Shown in pieces: positions 16,687 to 26,105 of a DNA stretch of 46,000 nucleotides; the first letter of the stretch is position 1, and each line of letters opens with the position of its first letter. This stretch comes from Mesostigma viride (taxonomy: Eukaryota; Streptophyta; Mesostigmatophyceae; Mesostigmatales; Mesostigmataceae), in assembly GCA_009746045.1 (NCBI GenBank), contig RPFO01002194.1:76501-122500 (forward strand), read 5' to 3'. Both the position numbers and the translations under genes were made by a program. The notes below the pieces were generated by a model. It saw only the letters and a program-made list of their open reading frames with translations. It was not told the origin of the DNA and did not search any database.

Positions 16687-19600
16687 CGGCAGGCGGTCCC
16701 ACCATTCCGTGGCAGCTTGGCCCAGTTTGCTACCGGCTGGCACACGTTTTCAGTGAATTTTGGGCTCCAGATTTAAATGCAACGTGCGGTTTGAGGCAGG
16801 GGAAAACATGCGTGGACGATAGGAATTATAGCACCGGCGGGCTTCAAAGTGCCGGACGGCAGGCGGTACCACCATTCCGTGGCAGCTTGGCCCAGTTTGC
16901 TACCGGCTGGCACACGTTTTCAGTGAATTTTGGGCTCCAGATTTAAATGCAACGTGCGGTTTGAGGCAGGGGAAAACATGCGTGGACGATAGGAATTATA
17001 GCACCGGCGGGCTTCAAAGTGCCGGACGGCAGGCGGTACCACCATTCCGTGGCAGCTTGGCCCAGTTTGCTACCGGCTGGCACACGTTTTCAGTGAATTT
17101 TGGGCTCCAGATTTAAATGCAACGTGCGGTTTGAGGCAGGGGAAAACATGCGTGGACGATAGGAATTATAGCACCGGCGGGCTTCAAAGTGCCGGACGGC
17201 AGGCGGTACCACCATTCCGTGGCAGCTTGGCCCAGTTTGCTACCGGCTGGCACACGTTTTCAGTGAATTTTGGGCTCCAGATTTAAATGCAACGTGCGGT
17301 TTGAGGCAGGGGAAAACATGCGTGGACGATAGGAATTATAGCACCGGCGGGCTTCAAAGTGCCGGACGGCAGGCGGTACCACCATTCCGTGGCAGCTTGG
17401 CCCAGTTTGCTACCGGCTGGCACACGTTTTCAGTGAATTTTGGGCTCCAGATTTAAATGCAACGTGCGGTTTGAGGCAGGGGAAAACATGCGTGGACGAT
17501 AGGAATTATAGCACCGGCGGGCTTCAAAGTGCCGGACGGCAGGCGGTACCACCATTCCGTGGCAGCTTGGCCCAGTTTGCTACCGGCTGGCACACGTTTT
17601 CAGTGAATTTTGGGCTCCAGATTTAAATGCAACGTGCGGTTTGAGGCAGGGGAAAACATGCGTGGACGATAGGAATTATAGCACCGGCGGGCTTCAAAGT
17701 GCCGGACGGCAGGCGGTACCACCATTCCGTGGCAGCTTGGCCCAGTTTGCTACCGGCTGGCACACGTTTTCAGTGAATTTTGGGCTCCAGATTTAAATGC
17801 AACGTGCGGTTTGAGGCAGGGGAAAACATGCGTGGACGATAGGAATTATAGCACCGGCGGGCTTCAAAGTGCCGGACGGCAGGCGGTACCACCATTCCGT
17901 GGCAGCTTGGCCCAGTTTGCTACCGGCTGGCACACGTTTTCAGTGAATTTTGGGCTCCAGATTTAAATGCAACGTGCGGTTTGAGGCAGGGGAAAACATG
18001 CGTGGACGATAGGAATTATAGCACCGGCGGGCTTCAAAGTGCCGGACGGCAGGCGGTACCACCATTCCGTGGCAGCTTGGCCCAGTTTGCTACCGGCTGG
18101 CACACGTTTTCAGTGAATTTTGGGCTCCAGATTTAAATGCAACGTGCGGTTTGAGGCAGGGGAAAACATGCGTGGACGATAGGAATTATAGCACCGGCGG
18201 GCTTCAAAGTGCCGGACGGCAGGCGGTACCACCATTCCGTGGCAGCTTGGCCCAGTTTGCTACCGGCTGGCACACGTTTTCAGTGAATTTTGGGCTCCAG
18301 ATTTAAATGCAACGTGCGGTTTGAGGCAGGGGAAAACATGCGTGGACGATAGGAATTATAGCACCGGCGGGCTTCAAAGTGCCGGACGGCAGGCGGTACC
18401 ACCATTCCGTGGCAGCTTGGCCCAGTTTGCTACCGGCTGGCACACGTTTTCAGTGAATTTTGGGCTCCAGATTTAAATGCAACGTGCGGTTTGAGGCAGG
18501 GGAAAACATGCGTGGACGATAGGAATTATAGCACCGGCGGGCTTCAAAGTGCCGGACGGCAGGCGGTACCACCATTCCGTGGCAGCTTGGCCCAGTTTGC
18601 TACCGGCTGGCACACGTTTTCAGTGAATTTTGGGCTCCAGATTTAAATGCAACGTGCGGTTTGAGGCAGGGGAAAACATGCGTGGACGATAGGAATTATA
18701 GCACCGGCGGGCTTCAAAGTGCCGGACGGCAGGCGGTACCACCATTCCGTGGCAGCTTGGCCCAGTTTGCTACCGGCTGGCACACGTTTTCAGTGAATTT
18801 TGGGCTCCAGATTTAAATGCAACGTGCGGTTTGAGGCAGGGGAAAACATGCGTGGACGATAGGAATTATAGCACCGGCGGGCTTCAAAGTGCCGGACGGC
18901 AGGCGGTACCACCATTCCGTGGCAGCTTGGCCCAGTTTGCTACCGGCTGGCACACGTTTTCAGTGAATTTTGGGCTCCAGATTTAAATGCAACGTGCGGT
19001 TTGAGGCAGGGGAAAACATGCGTGGACGATAGGAATTATAGCACCGGCGGGCTTCAAAGTGCCGGACGGCAGGCGGTACCACCATTCCGTGGCAGCTTGG
19101 CCCAGTTTGCTACCGGCTGGCACACGTTTTCAGTGAATTTTGGGCTCCAGATTTAAATGCAACGTGCGGTTTGAGGCAGGGGAAAACATGCGTGGACGAT
19201 AGGAATTATAGCACCGGCGGGCTTCAAAGTGCCGGACGGCAGGCGGTACCACCATTCCGTGGCAGCTTGGCCCAGTTTGCTACCGGCTGGCACACGTTTT
19301 CAGTGAATTTTGGGCTCCAGATTTAAATGCAACGTGCGGTTTGAGGCAGGGGAAAACATGCGTGGACGATAGGAATTATAGCACCGGCGGGCTTCAAAGT
19401 GCCGGACGGCAGGCGGTACCACCATTCCGTGGCAGCTTGGCCCAGTTTGCTACCGGCTGGCACACGTTTTCAGTGAATTTTGGGCTCCAGATTTAAATGC
19501 AACGTGCGGTTTGAGGCAGGGGAAAACATGCGTGGACGATAGGAATTATAGCACCGGCGGGCTTCAAAGTGCCGGACGGCAGGCGGTACCACCATTCCGT

Positions 19601-22600
19601 GGCAGCTTGGCCCAGTTTGCTACCGGCTGGCACACGTTTTCAGTGAATTTTGGGCTCCAGATTTAAATGCAACGTGCGGTTTGAGGCAGGGGAAAACATG
19701 CGTGGACGATAGGAATTATAGCACCGGCGGGCTTCAAAGTGCCGGACGGCAGGCGGTACCACCATTCCGTGGCAGCTTGGCCCAGTTTGCTACCGGCTGG
19801 CACACGTTTTCAGTGAATTTTGGGCTCCAGATTTAAATGCAACGTGCGGTTTGAGGCAGGGGAAAACATGCGTGGACGATAGGAATTATAGCACCGGCGG
19901 GCTTCAAAGTGCCGGACGGCAGGCGGTACCACCATTCCGTGGCAGCTTGGCCCAGTTTGCTACCGGCTGGCACACGTTTTCAGTGAATTTTGGGCTCCAG
20001 ATTTAAATGCAACGTGCGGTTTGAGGCAGGGGAAAACATGCGTGGACGATAGGAATTATAGCACCGGCGGGCTTCAAAGTGCCGGACGGCAGGCGGTACC
20101 ACCATTCCGTGGCAGCTTGGCCCAGTTTGCTACCGGCTGGCACACGTTTTCAGTGAATTTTGGGCTCCAGATTTAAATGCAACGTGCGGTTTGAGGCAGG
20201 GGAAAACATGCGTGGACGATAGGAATTATAGCACCGGCGGGCTTCAAAGTGCCGGACGGCAGGCGGTACCACCATTCCGTGGCAGCTTGGCCCAGTTTGC
20301 TACCGGCTGGCACACGTTTTCAGTGAATTTTGGGCTCCAGATTTAAATGCAACGTGCGGTTTGAGGCAGGGGAAAACATGCGTGGACGATAGGAATTATA
20401 GCACCGGCGGGCTTCAAAGTGCCGGACGGCAGGCGGTACCACCATTCCGTGGCAGCTTGGCCCAGTTTGCTACCGGCTGGCACACGTTTTCAGTGAATTT
20501 TGGGCTCCAGATTTAAATGCAACGTGCGGTTTGAGGCAGGGGAAAACATGCGTGGACGATAGGAATTATAGCACCGGCGGGCTTCAAAGTGCCGGACGGC
20601 AGGCGGTACCACCATTCCGTGGCAGCTTGGCCCAGTTTGCTACCGGCTGGCACACGTTTTCAGTGAATTTTGGGCTCCAGATTTAAATGCAACGTGCGGT
20701 TTGAGGCAGGGGAAAACATGCGTGGACGATAGGAATTATAGCACCGGCGGGCTTCAAAGTGCCGGACGGCAGGCGGTACCACCATTCCGTGGCAGCTTGG
20801 CCCAGTTTGCTACCGGCTGGCACACGTTTTCAGTGAATTTTGGGCTCCAGATTTAAATGCAACGTGCGGTTTGAGGCAGGGGAAAACATGCGTGGACGAT
20901 AGGAATTATAGCACCGGCGGGCTTCAAAGTGCCGGACGGCAGGCGGTACCACCATTCCGTGGCAGCTTGGCCCAGTTTGCTACCGGCTGGCACACGTTTT
21001 CAGTGAATTTTGGGCTCCAGATTTAAATGCAACGTGCGGTTTGAGGCAGGGGAAAACATGCGTGGACGATAGGAATTATAGCACCGGCGGGCTTCAAAGT
21101 GCCGGACGGCAGGCGGTACCACCATTCCGTGGCAGCTTGGCCCAGTTTGCTACCGGCTGGCACACGTTTTCAGTGAATTTTGGGCTCCAGATTTAAATGC
21201 AACGTGCGGTTTGAGGCAGGGGAAAACATGCGTGGACGATAGGAATTATAGCACCGGCGGGCTTCAAAGTGCCGGACGGCAGGCGGTACCACCATTCCGT
21301 GGCAGCTTGGCCCAGTTTGCTACCGGCTGGCACACGTTTTCAGTGAATTTTGGGCTCCAGATTTAAATGCAACGTGCGGTTTGAGGCAGGGGAAAACATG
21401 CGTGGACGATAGGAATTATAGCACCGGCGGGCTTCAAAGTGCCGGACGGCAGGCGGTACCACCATTCCGTGGCAGCTTGGCCCAGTTTGCTACCGGCTGG
21501 CACACGTTTTCAGTGAATTTTGGGCTCCAGATTTAAATGCAACGTGCGGTTTGAGGCAGGGGAAAACATGCGTGGACGATAGGAATTATAGCACCGGCGG
21601 GCTTCAAAGTGCCGGACGGCAGGCGGTACCACCATTCCGTGGCAGCTTGGCCCAGTTTGCTACCGGCTGGCACACGTTTTCAGTGAATTTTGGGCTCCAG
21701 ATTTAAATGCAACGTGCGGTTTGAGGCAGGGGAAAACATGCGTGGACGATAGGAATTATAGCACCGGCGGGCTTCAAAGTGCCGGACGGCAGGCGGTACC
21801 ACCATTCCGTGGCAGCTTGGCCCAGTTTGCTACCGGCTGGCACACGTTTTCAGTGAATTTTGGGCTCCAGATTTAAATGCAACGTGCGGTTTGAGGCAGG
21901 GGAAAACATGCGTGGACGATAGGAATTATAGCACCGGCGGGCTTCAAAGTGCCGGACGGCAGGCGGTACCACCATTCCGTGGCAGCTTGGCCCAGTTTGC
22001 TACCGGCTGGCACACGTTTTCAGTGAATTTTGGGCTCCAGATTTAAATGCAACGTGCGGTTTGAGGCAGGGGAAAACATGCGTGGACGATAGGAATTATA
22101 GCACCGGCGGGCTTCAAAGTGCCGGACGGCAGGCGGTACCACCATTCCGTGGCAGCTTGGCCCAGTTTGCTACCGGCTGGCACACGTTTTCAGTGAATTT
22201 TGGGCTCCAGATTTAAATGCAACGTGCGGTTTGAGGCAGGGGAAAACATGCGTGGACGATAGGAATTATAGCACCGGCGGGCTTCAAAGTGCCGGACGGC
22301 AGGCGGTACCACCATTCCGTGGCAGCTTGGCCCAGTTTGCTACCGGCTGGCACACGTTTTCAGTGAATTTTGGGCTCCAGATTTAAATGCAACGTGCGGT
22401 TTGAGGCAGGGGAAAACATGCGTGGACGATAGGAATTATAGCACCGGCGGGCTTCAAAGTGCCGGACGGCAGGCGGTACCACCATTCCGTGGCAGCTTGG
22501 CCCAGTTTGCTACCGGCTGGCACACGTTTTCAGTGAATTTTGGGCTCCAGATTTAAATGCAACGTGCGGTTTGAGGCAGGGGAAAACATGCGTGGACGAT

Positions 22601-22976
22601 AGGAATTATAGCACCGGCGGGCTTCAAAGTGCCGGACGGCAGGCGGTACCACCATTCCGTGGCAGCTTGGCCCAGTTTGCTACCGGCTGGCACACGTTTT
22701 CAGTGAATTTTGGGCTCCAGATTTAAATGCAACGTGCGGTTTGAGGCAGGGGAAAACATGCGTGGACGATAGGAATTATAGCACCGGCGGGCTTCAAAGT
22801 GCCGGACGGCAGGCGGTACCACCATTCCGTGGCAGCTTGGCCCAGTTTGCTACCGGCTGGCACACGTTTTCAGTGAATTTTGGGCTCCAGATTTAAATGC
22901 AACGTGCGGTTTGAGGCAGGGGAAAACATGCGTGGACGATAGGAATTATAGCACCGGCGGGCTTCAAAGTGCCGGA
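16687..22976 (+). repeat. Tandem array 2: thirty-seven 170-bp monomers
   Basis: Same 170-bp monomer and phase as array 1: (22977-16687)/170 = 37. The only variant I saw is in the first monomer, where GGTCCC replaces GGTACC (C at 16698). The array ends in the same 14-bp partial monomer fused to the body (22977-22990). Such homogeneity over 6.3 kb implies very recent amplification or active homogenisation. Confidence 0.95.
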
Positions 22977-23104
22977 CGGCAGGCGGTACCGCGACCGCAG
23001 CGCGTTGGGGGGCTGCCGCCCCCCAAACCCCCCGCGTGGGGGGCTCCGCCCCCCACACCCCCCGCCCCCCCCCTCGGTGGCTGCCACGCCTGCCCTGATT
23101 GTTC

Positions 23105-23930
23105 ATGGACGACCCACGACCCCCTTCGCCCAACGGCTCCCCCGCTCCCCGGTTGGCGCCTCGGCGGTCCTCTCGGCTTGCGGCCCTTCTTGCGGAGGTG
23201 GGCGACCCGGCTGCGGGGGGCTCGGGCGCCCCGGTCTCCCCCTCCTTGGTCTGCGAGGTCTGCCGGAGCGGGCACCGCGGGCACCACATGTTAGTTTGTG
23301 ATGCTTGCAATTCCGGGTGGCACTTGCAGTGTCTTACTCCCCGGCTCTACCGGGTCCCGCCGGGCTCCTGGACGTGCCCGCGCTGTCCCCCCCGGCGGGC
23401 CCCCGGGCTGCCCTCCCCGCTGGGTGCTCCGGCCCCCTGCCCCGTGTGCCCCCCTGCCGAGGCCCTCGGGGCGGGCCGTGGCCTGCCCGATGGGGCCGCC
23501 GTTGCTCGGGCCCTGGCGCCCTCGGCCCCGGGGCCCCACCCGTCGCCTGGCCCCGCCGACGGGGGCGCGGCGCTGTCGCCTGGGCTGGCCCGGCCGACCC
23601 CCGGCGGGCCTGGCGACCCCGGCGCCCGCCCCCGGCCCCTCGCTCCCCGACGCTCTGGCCTCCCTTCCCCCGGCCGCGGTTGGCCACCCAGCCGCCACCC
23701 CCGTCCTTGCCGCGTGGGACGGCGGCCCCCGGGCCCACGCGTTCACCTCGTGGCCGCCCTCGCACATTGTCGGCGTGGTGGGCCGCGCCACCTTTTCTTG
23801 GGCGTACTGCCCTTTGTTGCTGGACGCGGTCGGGCTCCAGGCCGCCTTCCCCTCGCTCCCTAGGCCCCCGGCCTTCCTGGCCCTAGTTGCGCAGGTGCGG
23901 GCGACATTTCTTTCCGCCGCCCCCCGGTGA
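23105..23930 (+). CDS. RLE-retrotransposon ORF, N-terminal PHD-finger region
   Basis: From ATG 23105 the product starts MDDPRPPSPNGS. Counting from an in-frame ATG six bases upstream, a full C4HC3 PHD finger occupies residues 52-96: C-x2-C-x11-C-x2-C-x4-H-x2-C-x14-C-x2-C, with the conserved Trp two residues before the seventh Cys (nt 23252-23386). A Pro/Ala-rich linker follows. Protein-like sequence then continues in another frame (GRATFSWAYCPLLLDAVGLQ) to a stop at 23930, so a frameshift lies between about 23390 and 23690, within C-runs. PHD fingers usually read histone H3 tails; here one could direct the element to chromatin. Confidence 0.82.
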
Positions 23931-24490
23931 CGGCCTCGACTCTTTGGGGGTATGTCTTGGAAGGATATCACGCCGGCTGCCGGCTGCCGTGGCATCTCCC
24001 GGCCGCCCGGCAGGAAGAGCTGCTTTCCCTGGACGAGCGGGTGGGTCAGGAGGTGGTCGAGTTCGTCACGGCGGTGGCTCGAGACGCACAGGTCTCGGTG
24101 CGGGCGGCCTACCTCGCGGGCGGCGCCGACCTGGGCCTCATGTCCCCGCGGCAGCTTCGCCTCTTCTTGGACGCCCAGGCCCCGCCTCCCGGCCCGGTTG
24201 CCAGTGGGGGCTTTCTCATCACCTCCCTCAGCCTGGCGCAGGCCGCCATGCTGCGTGTGGAGTTCGGGGCCCCCATCGCGGTTCAGGGCGGCCAGGCCAT
24301 CTTGGTGGACTCGGCCGGGCGCGCCCAGCCCCTAACCGCGGGGACGCCTGTTTCTGCCTTCCTCCACGACATCCTGGAGTTGGCAGGCATCCCGCACGAA
24401 TGGCACCCCGCGGCTGACCAACCGGTCGGCATCCTCTCGCGCGCCCAGATTGCCGCTCTCCCGGGTTGCTGGGAGGCCGGCTGGGACCCG
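23931..24490 (+). CDS. RLE-retrotransposon ORF, unidentified middle domain
   Basis: The frame runs TASTLWGYVLEGYHAGCRLPW, LSLDERVGQEVVEFVTAVARD, LMSPRQLRLFLDAQ, FLITSLSLAQAAMLRVEFGAP and FLHDILELAGIPHEW. It looks like a folded alpha/beta domain of about 180 residues. I do not recognise the family. It connects upstream through a C6 run at 23922 and downstream through a C7 run at 24490, each needing a one-base shift. An N-terminal protease-like domain is conceivable, as in some NeSL/Dualen elements, but no catalytic set was identified. Confidence 0.6.
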
Positions 24491-25377
24491 CCCCCCCTCA
24501 TGTCCGGTCCCTTCTGGAGGGGGACGACCCCGAGTCGGGCTCCTGTGCCATCTGCCTTGAGCCCTTCCGGCCGGGGGATGGCTTGTGTCGCCTGCCCGCG
24601 TGCGGCCACACATTCCATCAAGCGTGCATCGCGCGCAGCTTGCTCCACTCCGTGCCGCGCTGCCCGTTGTGCCGGGCTGTTGTGCCGCCCCCTGGGACTG
24701 CGCTTCCTCTCGGCCCGCCCCCGGTCTCGCTGGGTCCCCTGCCGGGTCCCCACCGGGCCCCGGGGCCAGCTGCCTCCCCGACCCCTCGGCCTCCGCCCCC
24801 GGCCTCGTTGCCGGGGCCTGGGGTGGTCGCGGGCGCGCTGGCGAGTCCCCCTGGGAGGGGCGCCGGCGTTCTCGATCCCCCTCCGCTGGGGGTCTCCCCG
24901 GTGGGCACTGCCTCCTCCGTGGCCCCGGCGGGCCTGCCGGGCGCTGGTCGGGTCGTGGTGCGCGCGCCTGCCGGCCCGGCTGGGGAGACGCCGCAGGCCC
25001 CACGTCCTGCCTTTGCTGGCGCCGCTCCCCGCCACTCAGCGCCCGCCGACGGCCTTCACCGGTGTGCCGTGCTGCTTCCCACGGGGTCCCCGTGTGCGGG
25101 TGTGTTCCACAACCGTAACCTCCTCTGCCAGCACCTTCGCGCTGTGCACCCCGATCTCGGCGCGGCGGATCTGCAGGCCATGAGCTGTTACCGGTGCCCG
25201 GAAGCTCACTGCCAGCGGGTGTACTCCATTCACGGGCGCGCTCAGCACGCGCGCGCCTGTGTTGCTCAACGGCCCCTCAACCGGCCAGCAGTCCCGGCCC
25301 CCTCCCCCCTCCCGCCTCGGCTCCCCCGGCTCCCAGCCCCCGCCGCCCGACTACTCGGCCAGTTGGCGTTGGCTTGA
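24487..25377 (+). CDS. RLE-retrotransposon ORF, RING-H2 and Cys/His finger region
   Basis: After SLLEGDDPESGS comes a complete C3H2C3 RING-H2 finger (nt 24544-24672): CAIC, 15 residues, CGH, x2, H, x2, C, 11 residues, CPLC. This is the E2-binding fold of ubiquitin ligases. A Pro-rich linker leads to two Cys/His fingers at about 25057-25265: C-x9-C-x12-H-x4-H, then C-x4-C-x11-H-x3-C. They occupy the place of the DNA-binding fingers upstream of RT in RLE-type LINEs. The frame stops at 25377 after a Pro/Leu-rich stretch full of C-runs; the next domain continues in another frame. Confidence 0.82.
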   Translation, partial: PAPPHVRSLLEGDDPESGSCAICLEPFRPGDGLCRLPACGHTFHQACIARSLLHSVPRCPLCRAVVPPPGTALPLGPPPVSLGPLPGPHRAPGPAASPTPRPPPPASLPGPGVVAGALASPPGRGAGVLDPPPLGVSPVGTASSVAPAGLPGAGRVVVRAPAGPAGETPQAPRPAFAGAAPRHSAPADGLHRCAVLLPTGSPCAGVFHNRNLLCQHLRAVHPDLGAADLQAMSCYRCPEAHCQRVYSIHGRAQHARACVAQRPLNRPAVPAPSPLPPRLPRLPAPAARLLGQLALA

Positions 25378-26105
25378 CACGGTTCCCTGGGATGCATGCG
25401 CCATCAACCCGACGTCTACCCTGACCGACCTCCCCCACCGCGCGCGTAGCCTTTTCGCGCAATGTGCAATCGTTTCTCTCCGGCGCATGCACGCCGCTCC
25501 GGACGACCCGCTGGGCTTTAAACTGCACATGGTGACCCCCCGCCTGCTCCTCACCCCTCTCGGGCGTGGTGTGCGCGGCCTCCAGGGTGCGGTTATTGCC
25601 CGTTGCCGACGCTTTCTGCAGGGGGACTGGGAGGGGCTGTTTGGCGTGCCGCCCCCGCGCACGGCCCGGCTGTCGGGGGAGGTCAACTTCGAGCGGGTGG
25701 CCGCCGACGTCATCCGCCTCGTCCGCGAGGGGCAGCTCAGCCGGGCCATGACCCGCTTGGAAATGGCCAAGCTCGCCCCCGCCAATGCGGCTACCCTGGC
25801 GGCCTTGGAGGCTCTTCACCCTGCGGAGCCCGGATTCCAGCTGCCCGTGCCGGACCCCCTGCCGGCCCCCCTCCGGCTGGACCGCGACTGCTTCCTGGAG
25901 GTGATGCGTGCGGTCCCGCGGGCTTCCTCTACCGGGCCGTCGGGCTGGCGCTACGAGCACTTGGAGGTCCTGGTGGGGCATGGGGGCGAGGACATTCTCT
26001 TTGACACCCTCATTGACCTGGCGGCTGGTCGCGTTCCTCCCGCTGCGCGCGAGTGGTTAGCGGGCGCTCGCCTCCTCGCTCTGCTCAAGGGTGTCTTGCC
26101 CCCCC
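25259..26105 (+). CDS. RLE-retrotransposon ORF, RT N-terminal region
   Basis: Recognisable sequence starts at about 25345 (DYSASWRWLDTVPWDACAIN). It proceeds through FERVAADVIRLVREGQLSRAM, LALEALHP-like sequence and RDCFLEVMRAVPRASSTGPSGWRYEHLEVL. The GPSGWRYEHL block is the RT entry motif seen in many non-LTR RTs. The frame leaves homology at a C8 run (26100), where the RT core continues one base out of phase. The shown methionine at 25259 is not a native start. Confidence 0.75.

Noticed and set aside
11221-22976. Regular repeats considered as a CRISPR array.
   Set aside because: Monomers are 170 bp, contiguous and identical with no variable spacers, and the context is eukaryotic.
23291-25035. 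Long antisense ORFs opposite the RLE element ORF.
   Set aside because: Expected mirror frames of very GC-rich coding DNA; they are rich in Arg/Pro/Gly and contain no domain motifs, whereas the plus strand does.
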